Origin: Nakazawaea peltata
Lineage: Eukaryota > Ascomycota > Pichiomycetes > Alaninales > Pachysolenaceae
Length of the DNA stretch: 64,000 nucleotides
Direction: 5' to 3'
Assembly: GCA_001599355.1 (NCBI GenBank)
Contig: BCGQ01000001.1
Span: forward strand, 1,863,135-1,927,134
The position numbers were made by a program, and so were the translations under genes. The notes beneath the pieces were generated by a model. The model searched no databases, was not told the DNA's origin, and worked only from the letters and a program-made list of their open reading frames with translations. Positions 1 through 9,783 of the stretch are shown in pieces (within the stretch, counting starts at the first letter, position 1; each line of letters opens with the position of its first letter).

Positions 1-1206
1 GCAAGAGTTTTACAAGTGACATAACGTACTCTAGTATCGGTATCCAACAACAACTTGGTGATCCCATTCACTATATCATCGATATCTTGTTTGGAGCTTA
101 GTAATACCGGCAAACACGACTCAATCCATTTACATCTCACTTGCGAAGAAACATCCAATGTTTTCTTCAACCAACTAGTATAAGTATCGGAGTGAACCTG
201 AGAGAAATTAAGCTTCGAAGGTTGAATTGCAATAATCTTTGATACAGTATCGGTAGCCATAAGTCTGATAGTGATATCTGCTGAATCCAATTCATCCTCA
301 ATGAGCCCCATAACAGAAGTAAGCAACTCAGGAATATGTTTCCAAATCTCGACGGAAAGTTTATGTAATTTTGTCAAATTTTCAATGAGTTTCAAATTCT
401 CTTTCTCTTGATGAGATCCTTCATACACCACCTCAGAGAAGAATTGAGTTATTAATCTGGAAATCCGGTCGGTATTGGTATTACAAATACTCAACGTGAA
501 ATTTAATGAAGGATTCACCGTATTAGGTAATGATCTATCGGTAATGAACTTATTCAAAATCAATTTTAGCACTTTCTGGGGGATCGTATCACTTTCACTC
601 ACAATTTCCGATAAAATATCACAAATAAGGGGCTCTAATTTGATGGGAAACGTAGGTTGATTAGCCAAATTGTAGAATATATCGAAAATGGATTCGATCA
701 ATTTATCCGAGTCCGGCAAATCGGTGATTAATACAATGCTTCGCACCTCCGATAATTTAGATAACAAGTAAAAATATTGCAGGAAACAACCATTGGTCTC
801 ATGTTCATTGAGATGTCTGAATTGACTGAAAAACAACTTGAAAATATCAGATAATTGTGATGCTGTGTAAGGGGCGTCCGGCGCGAAGATCCTTAAGATA
901 TCAGAGAGACAACAAGCGACGTAGGATTGGACGGTCAAGTTGGAACTTTTGAGAAGTTTCTTGTTGACTAGCAGCTCTCTCACATATTCAAGGGACGATA
1001 GATCGATTTTATCTTGGTCCACATTTGATAACTCTTTGGAAAGAGTCTATTGAGATGAGTTAGTAAAAGGGGGTGGTGGCAATGAGATGAGAAGAAACAC
1101 ATACTTTCAAGCGTGAAATCAACTCTTTAGAAGAGATCTGATCATCAACAGTAGACAAGATCTTCTGTTTGAACAGAGTCGATGGAATAGTCCGCGCTCT
1201 AGTCAT
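1..1206 (-). CDS. PDS5: Sister-chromatid cohesion protein Pds5 (N-terminal part, runs off the window)
   Basis: Pds5 is the HEAT-repeat regulator that binds cohesin on chromatin and maintains sister-chromatid cohesion. The start is the ATG at 1206-1204. Exon 1 (1206-1105) encodes 34 residues beginning MTRARTIPSTLFKQ. A 58-bp intron follows (1104-1047; donor GTATGT, branch TACTAAC, acceptor TAG), then exon 2 runs open to base 1 without a stop. Exon 2 gives TLSKELSNVDQDKIDLSSL and later 'FLQYFYLLSKLSEVRS' and 'DSDKLIESIFDIFYNLA', which match the N-terminal helical repeats of fungal and animal Pds5. About 380 residues are present of a protein usually over 1,200 long. An MCB element lies just upstream. 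The family assignment is from remembered conserved blocks. The intron is inferred from its signals and from frame continuity. Confidence 0.85.
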
Positions 1207-1288
1207 AGTTGACCGCAATGAATTTGATCCTTAAATGAGTTAAGCGCCCTTAGAATTAACTATTTTTTTTTCTTTAAATGATTTTTTT

Positions 1289-1294
1289 ACGCGT
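1289..1294. promoter_or_regulatory. MCB (ACGCGT) element upstream of PDS5
   Basis: A palindromic ACGCGT lies 83 bp upstream of the PDS5 ATG. This is the MluI cell-cycle box bound by MBF (Mbp1-Swi6) in yeasts, which drives G1/S transcription of replication and cohesion genes. One site next to a cohesion gene is suggestive but not proof of function. Confidence 0.5.
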
Positions 1295-1391
1295 TATTTT
1301 CAATTAGACCTAAATAGGAAATAAATAGGTGATTAGCCGAAAGGGGAATAGTACAAAAAGGGAAGTCTAATTAAACACTATATAGGTTGGT

Positions 1392-2159
1392 TTATTTATT
1401 GATACAAGACCAAAGAAGCTTGAGGATAGAGATAATAGGACCATAGTTGGTACCATTGTTGTTGTTGTTGTTGTTGTAGTTCTGTTGTTGCTGTTGGTAG
1501 TGATTTTGTTGTTGTTGTCCACCAAATCCACCTTGTTGGTAATGAGGTTGTTGCTGTTGTTGATAAGATCCTGGTGGTTTGGAAGGTTTTTGGAAATTGG
1601 TTGGATTTTGAGGCCAAGAACTCGGGATACTGGCATTTTCCAAGTTAACTACCAAAACACCAGTATTATGAGGATCAATGTAACATTTCAAATTGGACTC
1701 ATGGCACAATTCTTCAACTGCTGGCTTTAATTTAGCAACTCCATTAGCACTATGTAAACCTTTACCGACAATAACTTCCAATTTGGATTCATGTCTTTGG
1801 ATACCAGCAACTATTTTTTGTTTCAAGATATACTCCAGTTCCTTAACGTATAAACCATGTAAATCGATCTCATTGGAATCACTGTCTGCGTTGTTCTCCA
1901 CAAATACATACTCAGCAGCTTGTCCATTATAACCTTCGGCAATTTCCAACTGTTTCTTAGCTTCCTCAGACAATTCATGAGCCCTTTGCTTGTCACCGCT
2001 TTTCCAAGCCAGTTGAGAATCATGAGAGAGTTTGTTTCTCTTTTGATAAGCCTGGTCAGCTAACTTACGTAACTTTTGGTACTCATTATCAGTAGCATGA
2101 TTGTAGTCTCTTTCTTGAGACAAATAAACTCCTCTATCATGAACAGCAGCAGCACTCAT
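1392..2159 (-). CDS. DUF1771/Smr-domain protein (YPL199C-like)
   Basis: The chosen start is the ATG at 2159 (MSAAAVHDRG, 255 aa). An in-frame ATG 18 bp upstream would add six residues. Residues about 10-80 are a charged helical DUF1771 segment. Residues about 98-175 form an Smr domain with the hallmark 'IDLHGL' and 'GKGLHS' motifs. The tail is low-complexity Gln/Asn/Pro-rich. Smr domains bind or cut nucleic acids. The domain order matches the S. cerevisiae YPL199C and Cue2-type proteins, some of which act on stalled ribosomes. No CUE domain is visible, so Cue2 itself is unlikely. The gene is divergent from RPL7 across a 376-bp spacer. Confidence 0.8.
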   Translation of the reverse strand: MSAAAVHDRGVYLSQERDYNHATDNEYQKLRKLADQAYQKRNKLSHDSQLAWKSGDKQRAHELSEEAKKQLEIAEGYNGQAAEYVFVENNADSDSNEIDLHGLYVKELEYILKQKIVAGIQRHESKLEVIVGKGLHSANGVAKLKPAVEELCHESNLKCYIDPHNTGVLVVNLENASIPSSWPQNPTNFQKPSKPPGSYQQQQQPHYQQGGFGGQQQQNHYQQQQQNYNNNNNNNGTNYGPIISILKLLWSCINK

Positions 2160-2535
2160 TTCGATCTTTCTTATCACTTAATTATCGTCAAATGTCCAAT
2201 TCACTAAACTCTCTCGCTATATGCAAGTGTATCCCCTCGAGGAGTAAGCCCTCAGGAACCTGAAATTCCACATCGATGGCTTGACCGCCCCTATTGCCTA
2301 AATAGGTGTAATGATAAATTATCAGCAACTGGCATGCACCCACGAGCTAAACATCGTAACACCAAACAACACAGCCCTAATTTTCCAAACCCTAATTTTC
2401 ATCTGAAAATTTTTTTTTCTCTCCCTAAAAAATTTCAATCCTCACCATAATCTGAGAGGGAAAAAAAATTATATGAAAAAAGTTTTTTCACTTCATCTTT
2501 AATTATATCTGAAGTAGATTCATCGAACATTCAAA
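2160..2535. promoter_or_regulatory. Divergent SMR/RPL7 promoter with paired CCCTAA sites
   Basis: The spacer holds two CCCTAA hexamers (2375-2380 and 2390-2395), 15 bp apart and about 150 bp before the RPL7 ATG. CCCTAA/TTAGGG is the Tbf1 recognition core, and Tbf1 regulates ribosomal protein genes in Candida-type yeasts. A perfect CArG-type CCTAAATAGG lies near 2300. GACCGCCCCTATT at 2283-2295 is a variant of a motif repeated elsewhere in the window. Control by Tbf1 is inferred from the motif only. Confidence 0.55.
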
Positions 2536-4032
2536 ATGGCTCAGTAAGTGATAATCACAAGAAATACAAGTGATATGAACAAGTGATTGGGAAGTGATAT
2601 CACAATTATTTTCATCTTTGGGTTTTTGAGAAGGATCTGTAATTTATTCACCAGGTTGAACCTTGAGAAGTTTGGTAGAAGAAATCATTGAATGATTCTT
2701 TGAGAGCTTTTCTTTAGTGAAGGCGGGTATGTCTTAGCTTGCTGGTCAAGCTTGATGTTCCCGTTGAGTATTGTTTCATATTCTATGAATATGGTATTGG
2801 TCGATGCAGACTTTAATGGTGTGCTTGACTTAAACTCATCACCAAGGAAGAATTAGATTAGAAAACATCTTGAGATAGTAGCCAGTTTGTTGGATTATGA
2901 GTCCAACGAATTATCTCAAGGGTATTCATTAATTAAATCTGTTCTTCTTTGAAGAGGCTCCCGCAGCTTAATATCAGAGAAATTCAAAACACAAATGAAA
3001 ATAGAATTCTCAATCGGATAATGTGAATGATTGATGGCCCAATCAGTTCCATTATCAGTTATGTCATTAATTTGATAGTAACACATTATACTAACGTTTT
3101 CCCCAGAGAACAAATTCAAAAACCAGAATCTTTAATCAAGAAGTCTAAGGCTCAAACCAAGTCTGCTGAGCAAGTTGCTGCTGAGAGAAAGGCTAGAAAG
3201 GCTGTAAGTATCCATAAATGAACAACAAGATGTTTGTCAGACGATGTTGCAAAGATTTAGAGATGATACAAAACCATTTAACCGACTAGCTAAGGCAATG
3301 TTGTCGTTAAGTTAACCATCTTTCGGGACTGAAAGTTTTATCAAGCATCCGAAGACAAACATTAGTCCAAGATTTTTCAGATTTACTAACTAGTTTAATT
3401 AGGCTAACAAGGAGAAGAGACAAGCTATCTTCGAGAGAACTGCTGCTTACACCAAGGAGTACGCTGCTGCCGAACGTGCTATCATTGACGCCAAGCGTGA
3501 TGCCAAGAAGAACGGTTCTTACTACGTTGCCGCTCAACCAAAGTTGGTTTACGTTGTCAGAATCAAGGGTATCAACAAGATTCCACCAAAACCAAGAAAG
3601 GTTTTACAATTGTTGAGATTGTTGCAAATCAACGCTGGTGTCTTTGTTAAGGTCACCAAGGCTACCTCTGAATTGTTGAAGTTGGTTGAGCCATACGTTG
3701 CTTACGGTTACCCATCTTTGTCTACCGTTAGACAATTGATCTACAAGAGAGGTTACGGTAAGGTCAACAAGCAAAGAATTCCTTTGTCTGACAATGCCAT
3801 CATTGAGGCTAACTTGGGTAAATACGGTATCGTTTCCATCGAGGACTTGATCCACGAGATTTACACCGTTGGTCCAAACTTCAAGCAAGCTAACAACTTC
3901 TTGTGGCCATTCAAGTTGTCTAACCCAACTGGTGGTTGGAACACTAGAAGAAAGTTCAACCACTTCATCCAAGGTGGTGCTTTCGGTAACCACGAAGAAC
4001 ACATCAACACTTTGGTCAAGAAGATGAACTAA
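2536..4032 (+). CDS. RPL7: 60S ribosomal protein uL30 (Rpl7), three exons
   Basis: Rpl7 is a large-subunit ribosomal protein. Exon 1 is 2536-2543 (ATG GCT CA). Intron 1 is 2544-3106 (GTAAGT, TACTAAC at 3089-3095, CAG). Exon 2 is 3107-3203. Intron 2 is 3204-3402 (GTAAGT, TACTAAC at 3384-3390, TAG). Exon 3 is 3403-4032. The spliced product is 244 aa, the same length as S. cerevisiae Rpl7, and starts [19 protein letters not shown]. Conserved blocks include '[17 protein letters not shown]' and '[16 protein letters not shown]'. The two-intron layout is the same as RPL7A/B, and intron 2 carries the expected C/D snoRNA. Codon choice is strongly biased and I saw no CTG codon, as expected for high expression. 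Confidence 0.96.
2869..2920 (+). other. Conspicuous hairpin inside RPL7 intron 1
   Basis: CTTGAGATA (2869-2877) pairs perfectly over 9 bp with TATCTCAAG (2912-2920). Inside it, GTTGGA (2889-2894) pairs with TCCAAC (2902-2907) around a 7-nt loop. The 5' internal loop is 11 nt and the 3' one 4 nt. The shape resembles an H/ACA hairpin, but I see no H box or ACA box at the right distance. It may instead be an intron structure that affects splicing. Confidence 0.5.
3256..3337 (+). ncRNA. C/D box snoRNA (snR39/snR59-like) in RPL7 intron 2
   Basis: ACCATCTTTCGGG (3315-3327) is a 13-nt complement of the conserved 25S rRNA stretch CCCGAAAGATGGT. It is followed one base later by a D box CTGA (3329-3332). 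A degenerate C box (GATGATA) lies about 60 nt upstream near 3262. In S. cerevisiae, snR39 and snR59 sit in the RPL7A/RPL7B introns and guide methylation of 25S A807 with this same antisense element. The ends given here are approximate. The guide and the host intron make this secure despite the weak C box. Confidence 0.8.
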
Positions 4033-4146
4033 AATGTATCTTATCTTAAATAGTCTAAAATGTTAATAATCGGGTTTAATTATTGTAGAGGCGATGTAGA
4101 TTGGCACCTTGGTTGTCTAGCACCTTCACTAATCTCTTCCACAAGA

Positions 4147-4153
4147 TGACTCA
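4147..4153. promoter_or_regulatory. Gcn4-type site (TGACTCA) upstream of ARG7
   Basis: A perfect TGACTCA lies about 150 bp before the ARG7 ATG, with a TATA-like ATATATAAA near 4240. Gcn4 activates arginine biosynthesis genes under amino-acid starvation, so the site fits the downstream gene. Confidence 0.6.
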
Positions 4154-4302
4154 ATCTCGCCCCGTATCAGATACCGAAAATTTCCTAATTCGGTAAGCGC
4201 GGTGTGAAAAATTTTCGAACTTCTTTGAAGATAGTCAGGATATATAAACAAGCGGAGAAGGAGAAGGAGATTGAGAGATTGATCATTGGAAAACAGGGTC
4301 AA

Positions 4303-5613
4303 ATGAAATCGCATCAAATTATTCGTGGATTTAGTTCCATTTCTTACAAATTAGCCGCAGACAAATCCAGATTTGTTCCTTCTTCTGGAACTTATCCAAA
4401 GGGATTCAAAGTTGGAGGTTTCAAGTCGGGCGTTAAAAAAAATGGTAACTTTGATTTAGCCGTTTTGGTATCTGAGCTTAAGGATACATCTGCAGCCGCA
4501 GTTTTCACTCAAAACAAGTTCAAAGCTGCTCCAGTTCAAGTCTCTGCTAAGATCCTCGAGGATAAACTGGGAAAAGATATCAACTCCTTGGTAGTTAACA
4601 GTGGATGTGCTAATGCTGTTACTGGTGAGGAAGGATTGAAAGATGCTAATAAGATGGTCGATGTTATGGACGAGTTAGTCAACAATACCAATGGTCAATC
4701 TACTTTGGTCATGTCTACTGGTGTTATCGGACAAAAATTACAGATGGATAAAATCATTCCATCTTTAAGTCCATTGGTACTGGAGAATTTGGGTGATGAT
4801 CATGAACATTGGTTGAACTGTGCCAAGCTGCTTTGTACTACCGATACTTTCCCAAAATTGGTCTCTAAATCATTTGAAATTAATGGTATTGAATACAGAT
4901 TAGCTGGTTTGGCCAAAGGTGCTGGTATGATCTGTCCTAACATGGCTACTTTATTGGGATTCTTTGTCACCGATGCTCCAGTTGAACCAAGTGCTTTACA
5001 AAAAATTTTATCTCATGCTACCGACAGATCTTTCAATTGTATCTCCGTCGATGGTGACATGTCTACTAACGACACCATCACTGCTTTGGCTAACGGTGCT
5101 GCTGGAGGTGAGCTTATCACCGAGTCATCTGCTTCTTATGAGCAATTAAAGGAAAATATTGTCTCCTTTGCGCAACAACTTTCCCAATTGGTCGTTAGAG
5201 ATGGTGAAGGTGCCACTAAGTTTGTAACTATTAAGGTAAAGGATGCTGTTAGTTACGAAGATGCTCATAAAGTTGGTAAAGCCATTGCTAATTCTCCTTT
5301 AGTTAAGACTGCTTTATACGGTAAGGATGCCAACTGGGGTAGAATTTTATGTGCCACTGGTTATTCTGGAGCTGAAGTCGACCCATTCAAGACCAATGTC
5401 TCTTTCATGCCAACCGATGGTTCTGCCGAATTGAAATTATTAGTCAACGGTGAACCAGAAAACGTTGATGAAGAAAGAGCCAGTGAAATTTTACAAGCTG
5501 AAGATTTAGAGATTGTTGTTGAATTAGGAACCGGTGGAGGTGCTTCCTGTGATGTCTGGACTTGTGACCTTAGTCATGAATATGTCAGTATCAATGGTGA
5601 CTACAGATCTTGA
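4303..5613 (+). CDS. ARG7: Mitochondrial ornithine/glutamate N-acetyltransferase (ArgJ family)
   Basis: This bifunctional enzyme moves the acetyl group from N-acetylornithine to glutamate in the acetylated arginine-biosynthesis cycle in mitochondria. The start is the first in-frame ATG (4303, [16 protein letters not shown]), giving 436 aa, close to the 441 aa of yeast Arg7. The frame is open further upstream only without an ATG. The N-terminus is basic and Ser-rich, as expected for import. The autocleavage site lies in '[16 protein letters not shown]' with the nucleophile Thr at about residue 216, which would give alpha and beta chains. '[12 protein letters not shown]', '[16 protein letters not shown]' and the terminal '[10 protein letters not shown]' are family hallmarks. 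CTG at codon 176 (4828) falls where homologs have Ser or Ala. Confidence 0.93.
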   Translation: MKSHQIIRGFSSISYKLAADKSRFVPSSGTYPKGFKVGGFKSGVKKNGNFDLAVLVSELKDTSAAAVFTQNKFKAAPVQVSAKILEDKLGKDINSLVVNSGCANAVTGEEGLKDANKMVDVMDELVNNTNGQSTLVMSTGVIGQKLQMDKIIPSLSPLVLENLGDDHEHWLNCAKLLCTTDTFPKLVSKSFEINGIEYRLAGLAKGAGMICPNMATLLGFFVTDAPVEPSALQKILSHATDRSFNCISVDGDMSTNDTITALANGAAGGELITESSASYEQLKENIVSFAQQLSQLVVRDGEGATKFVTIKVKDAVSYEDAHKVGKAIANSPLVKTALYGKDANWGRILCATGYSGAEVDPFKTNVSFMPTDGSAELKLLVNGEPENVDEERASEILQAEDLEIVVELGTGGGASCDVWTCDLSHEYVSINGDYRS

Positions 5614-5948
5614 ATCGTCCCCTAATAGTTTTATAGATAATAAAAAGTAGTGCAAAATATCCCAAAATCCAGAACGGCTGGATTTGAAGTTTCTTAAAAG
5701 AGTAAAAGCGAGCAAAGTACGAAAAACATCAACAAAGAAAATGGTCAAAATAAAGCTTAAAAAAGGAGGAACGATGGTAACACTAAGGGAGTGGAAGGAT
5801 AGATTGAGTCAACGGATTAGGGAATAGATTGAATATTTCGCGTTTTATCACATAGAGAACCCCAGAAAGTACATAATTACCATCCATCAGGCCAACATCA
5901 ACCAGACTGAACTACCTCTCGTTATACTCCTTTATTTAATTAAGCGCC
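5614..5948. other. ARG7-SNF5 spacer
   Basis: The 335-bp spacer holds the ARG7 3' end and the SNF5 promoter. A TTAAGCGC element (5940-5947) abuts the SNF5 start codon; the same octamer occurs near three other starts in the window. No gene is seen here. Confidence 0.5.
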
Positions 5949-8006
5949 ATGAACCAATTTGGTAATCAACAACCTCAAATCAACCAACAGCAGCAAATGT
6001 CGTTGCAAATAATCCAGCAGCAGTTGGCTAATATGACACCGGAGCAACAGCAGGCGTTATTACGTCAGCATCCTCAGCTTGCTGCCTTCCTTCACCATTA
6101 TAGACAACAGCGCTTACAACAACAACAGCAACAACAACAGAATCCGCAACAAAATCAGGAACAGAAGCCAGCACTGCAACAGAATATTCAACAGAGTCCT
6201 CTTATGAACCAACAAGTACCCATTTCCATGGTCAATAACAACATGATGCCTAATAGGATGCCTATGAACATGCAACAAATGCCTTTACAACAACAACAAC
6301 AGATGGCGGCAGCAGCTGCTGCTGCTCTGCAAAAGCCAAGGAAGAAGAGAATGACAAAGAAGGAGAAAGCTGCTCAAGCTCAGGTTCAGATTCCTATGCA
6401 AGCTCAAGGTCAGGTTCCAATGCAAGCACCTGCTATGGGACCTCAATCTCAGGTGGTGCCTCAAGGTCAAGTTCCTCCTCAAATGCAGTCTCTGATGAAC
6501 ACTCCTGTGGTTCCAATGCCTCCTGTTGCCATGACACCACATCAACAGCCTATGGCTCAGCCTCCTGTAGCTCCACCGGTGGAGAGTATGTTGCCTTTGA
6601 ATAAGATTGATCCAACTTCACACTGGTCGACTAAATTGAAGAGTGAAGGAGCTACTCAACTTCCAGCCGATGTATTATTATATGAACAGATAACTAAGAG
6701 AGATATTAATGATGGACAGAAGGTAGCAAAGGGAGAAGACCGTTCACAACAAGCTCAATTGACTCATAAATTGGGACAAGAGCTTAAATTTTATGAACAA
6801 TTGAGGAACATTAGATCACAATCGATCGACCCAAAGATCCCTCAAGTACGTAATATATGGGGTGAAGGATATCAAGGTTATGGAAATGGGTTCACTGACC
6901 TGGCAGGTCCAACTCAGTTGGTTTATCCTAATAATAAGAAGAGATACTCGCGTATTCCTGATCAATATATTCCTCCTTCTGTGATGGAGTCCTCAGCTGA
7001 AGCTCCTCAACAATTAGTCCCAATCAGGTTGGAATTTGACTTGGAAAAGGATAAATTCAAGTTAAGTGACACTTTCCTTTGGGATACCAACGATAAATCT
7101 GTCACATTGGAAAGACTTGTAAGTGTTCTTATGGAAGATTACAAAGTTAGAAATCCTCTTTACACCAATACTGTTTTACAAGTGATCAAGGAACAGATCA
7201 GTGATTATATTCCAATTATTCAGAATGTGAGTACCAAGACTGGTCCTCTTCAAGACATTAGAATCCCTATAAAATTAGATATCACCATTGGAAATAACCA
7301 ATTAATTGACCAGTTTGAATGGGACTTGACTAATCCAGATAATAATCCCGAGGAATTCGCTATGGTAACAGCAGCTGAATTATCATTGTCCACCGAGTTT
7401 GTATCACTGATCTCTCTGTCGATCAGAGAACAATGCCAAATGTTCACAAAAGCATTGTATACTGCTGGATATCAATTCGATGGTACAGCTGTCGAAGAAG
7501 AAGAGATCAGAAGATTCTTACGTCCAAATATTTATAATGCAGATGTTAAGAGGATGAAGAATTCTTTATCGACTCATACACCTTCAGTATTAGAAATTGG
7601 ACAGAATGAGTTTGAAAGATTGGATAAAGATAAGGAAAGAGAAAGTAGAAGAAAGAGGAGAACTCAAGGAAGAACATCTAATAGAAGAGGAGGACCTACG
7701 TTCCCTGATTTATCTGATTATCCAAAGACGATCAGAACGGCAATTCCTCATTCTGTATTACCTGGTGGATTGGATATCAACCAAAACACATTCTTATTCC
7801 AAGAAAATGTGGAGAAAGTGATTGTTCCTGATGATCAATTCATTAAGTACCTGCAACAGACTCAACAGCTGCAATTGATGCAACAACAGAGACAACTGCA
7901 ATTACAGCAACAAGCATCTTTCAAGAGAGATGATCGTAGAAATGGGAATGTATTTTATGAGAATTTGGGAGATCAGTTTAATATTACGATTAGGTTGAGG
8001 AAATGA
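5949..8006 (+). CDS. SNF5: SWI/SNF chromatin-remodelling subunit Snf5
   Basis: Snf5 is a core SWI/SNF subunit that helps couple the remodeller to the nucleosome and to activators. The 685-aa product has a Gln/Met/Pro-rich N-terminal half (about 1-200). The SNF5 homology region follows (about 340-560) with two repeats starting at 'LVPIRLEFDLEKDKF' and 'IRIPIKLDITIGNNQLIDQFEWD'. The basic 'ERLDKDKERESRRKRRTQGR' block and 'PGGLDI' also match yeast Snf5. The shorter paralog Sfh1 lacks the long Gln-rich arm. The tail is Gln-rich. CTG codon 487 (7407) lies in 'EFVS-x-ISLSIREQ', where Snf5 has Ala. The ATG at 5949 is the first in frame. Confidence 0.9.
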   Translation: MNQFGNQQPQINQQQQMSLQIIQQQLANMTPEQQQALLRQHPQLAAFLHHYRQQRLQQQQQQQQNPQQNQEQKPALQQNIQQSPLMNQQVPISMVNNNMMPNRMPMNMQQMPLQQQQQMAAAAAAALQKPRKKRMTKKEKAAQAQVQIPMQAQGQVPMQAPAMGPQSQVVPQGQVPPQMQSLMNTPVVPMPPVAMTPHQQPMAQPPVAPPVESMLPLNKIDPTSHWSTKLKSEGATQLPADVLLYEQITKRDINDGQKVAKGEDRSQQAQLTHKLGQELKFYEQLRNIRSQSIDPKIPQVRNIWGEGYQGYGNGFTDLAGPTQLVYPNNKKRYSRIPDQYIPPSVMESSAEAPQQLVPIRLEFDLEKDKFKLSDTFLWDTNDKSVTLERLVSVLMEDYKVRNPLYTNTVLQVIKEQISDYIPIIQNVSTKTGPLQDIRIPIKLDITIGNNQLIDQFEWDLTNPDNNPEEFAMVTAAELSLSTEFVSLISLSIREQCQMFTKALYTAGYQFDGTAVEEEEIRRFLRPNIYNADVKRMKNSLSTHTPSVLEIGQNEFERLDKDKERESRRKRRTQGRTSNRRGGPTFPDLSDYPKTIRTAIPHSVLPGGLDINQNTFLFQENVEKVIVPDDQFIKYLQQTQQLQLMQQQRQLQLQQQASFKRDDRRNGNVFYENLGDQFNITIRLRK

Positions 8007-8468
8007 TGAGTATCCAGATCATCCAGATCATCCTGATTATCTACGGTACTAACAGTGTACTAACAGTGTACTAGCGGTGTACTAATAGTGCACCTTTGTA
8101 AGATTATTTAGATTAAATTAAACTAATGATTTACCGTGTGTAGTCACCTTGAGTAGCACTTAGTAGTACAGTAATTAGTGGCTCACTTAGTGTACAGAAT
8201 CTAAGTAGTGCACTACTCAGTAGTAGAGATCTTAGTACTTAGTAGCGCACTGCCTAAGCACTACCTAATTACTTGGCATAAAAAGTCGTGCACACCCAAT
8301 TTTAAGACTCCGCTCGTATGCGCCCCCAGAACTCTCCCTTTTTTTAAGGCGCAGACCAGCGCAGCGCCTCTCTAATTCTGCTCGTATAAAACTTGAAGAG
8401 AGACACCCGTGAAGGCAAGGTGAAGATCAACAGAAGGTCACACTAACGGATCATACGAATACAGGACG
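8007..8468. promoter_or_regulatory. SNF5-BSD2 spacer with tandem 11-mers and GTCGTGCAC
   Basis: This 462-bp spacer contains four tandem copies of an 11-bp unit (8047-8090, listed separately). A run of overlapping CTTAGTA/AGTGCAC words follows (about 8140-8275). The GTCGTGCAC motif (8285-8293) with a following CCCAATTTT is about 180 bp before the BSD2 ATG. No ORF or RNA gene is recognised. Confidence 0.5.
8047..8090. repeat. Tandem repeat, 11-bp unit TACTAACAGTG, 4 copies
   Basis: Four adjacent copies: two identical (TACTAACAGTG) and two diverged (TACTAGCGGTG, TACTAATAGTG). The period is one helical turn. The repeat lies just 3' of SNF5. Confidence 0.85.
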
Positions 8469-9718
8469 ATGAGATCGTATAATAGAGTAAGTATTAACGA
8501 GAAAGAATCGGATTTGACGGGTTTTGACCGCGTCCTTAATGGACCGAACCGTGTTTGGACCCTTGTTAATAATCAAGATTTATTAGGGAATAGACGAGAG
8601 TACTAACGATGAGATAGTTACCTGGTGATGAGAATCAAGGACAAGGTCATGAATTACAAGATTTGCATCCTAGTGATCATCAAGGTTCTGTAGAGGAGAG
8701 AGAGGATTTACTTCGGGGTTATGAAAATGGGGAAGAGAGCCTGGCAGAAGGTTCGGGAGAGATTTTGGGAGAAAGTAGAGGGGAAAATGAGAGTCAAGTT
8801 CATGGGGTTTCAGCATCTGAGTCAGCATCAGCTTCTACGTCATCTGCACCAGCTTCAACATCTACTCCCCACCCATCTATCCCATCTAATCCTAACTCTA
8901 ACTCCAGAAGAGCCAGAGTCCCAAATACCATCATTCATCGTATATTAAATGACGCTAGAATATCAAAATATGTCCCTCGTTTAGTACATGACTATTATCA
9001 ACCAAGATATAATGGCCGTCCAATGGGTCAAGGCTTAAATAATGATGGTGTGTTTACTAATATGGCCGCCAAACCTTCGACTCATGACGAAGTCAGCGAG
9101 AATTTACCTTCCTATGAACAACTGGCTATGGATCTGACCCCACCTTATTGGGAATCGTCTGTTATATCTCCAGGTTTCGAAGACGAAGTCTTTGTCGATG
9201 GCTTGCCTGTAGGTTCGATTTTGATCTTCATATGGAATTTTGTGGTGAGTTTCAGTTTCCAATTCATTGGATTTTTCTTGACTTATTTGTTACATACTTC
9301 ACATGGTTCAAAAGAGGGTTCCAGAGCTGGTCTTGGGTTGACTTTTATGAATTATGGTTATGGATTATTGCCGGTCAATTATTATAGCAGAAGTGATTCT
9401 CCTATATATAAATTTGAACCCGATGATCCTAATTCTATAGACGTTGTCGAATCACAAGATTTGGCCGGTGAAATATATGGTGATGATACCACTTCGGACT
9501 CGAAAGTGGCTACAACGAAGGATGATCTGGCCACCGAAGATAATGCAAATACACCAGTACTTTCATTCGCTTTGATAGCTCTTGGCTTGTTCATTATATT
9601 GAAAGCAGTTATTGATTATCATAGGGCCAGACAAATGGAAAGAATGATTTTGAATCCTAATTATGGGACAACAACAGCTCCTGAACAGGTCACCAGAACG
9701 GAACCTGAAGAGGTTTGA
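8469..9718 (+). CDS. BSD2: Bsd2/Ndfip-family Rsp5 adaptor membrane protein
   Basis: Bsd2 is a Golgi/endosomal membrane adaptor that recruits the ubiquitin ligase Rsp5 to transporters such as Smf1. Exon 1 (8469-8486) encodes MRSYNR. The 131-bp intron (8487-8617; GTAAGT, TACTAAC, TAG) joins exon 2 (8618-9718) in frame, for 372 aa. The N-terminal arm is acidic and Ser-rich. The family core starts at 'LPSYEQLAMD' and 'PPYWESSVISPGFEDEVFVD', followed by three hydrophobic segments (about 210-240, 255-275, 325-345). The Rsp5-binding motif would be the LPSY sequence; no classical PPxY is seen. CTG codon 179 (9134) falls where the family reads D-A-[TA]-PPYWE, so Ala fits. Confidence 0.85.
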
Positions 9719-9783
9719 AAATTTAAGGCATTTTACAGATACTTAGACATAATTTTATTCATTCTCTATTAGTTCAATTTTGG

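Noticed and set aside
2869-2920. Calling the RPL7 intron 1 hairpin an H/ACA snoRNA
   Set aside because: No ANANNA hinge or ACA box at the required distance and no clear rRNA complement in the loops.
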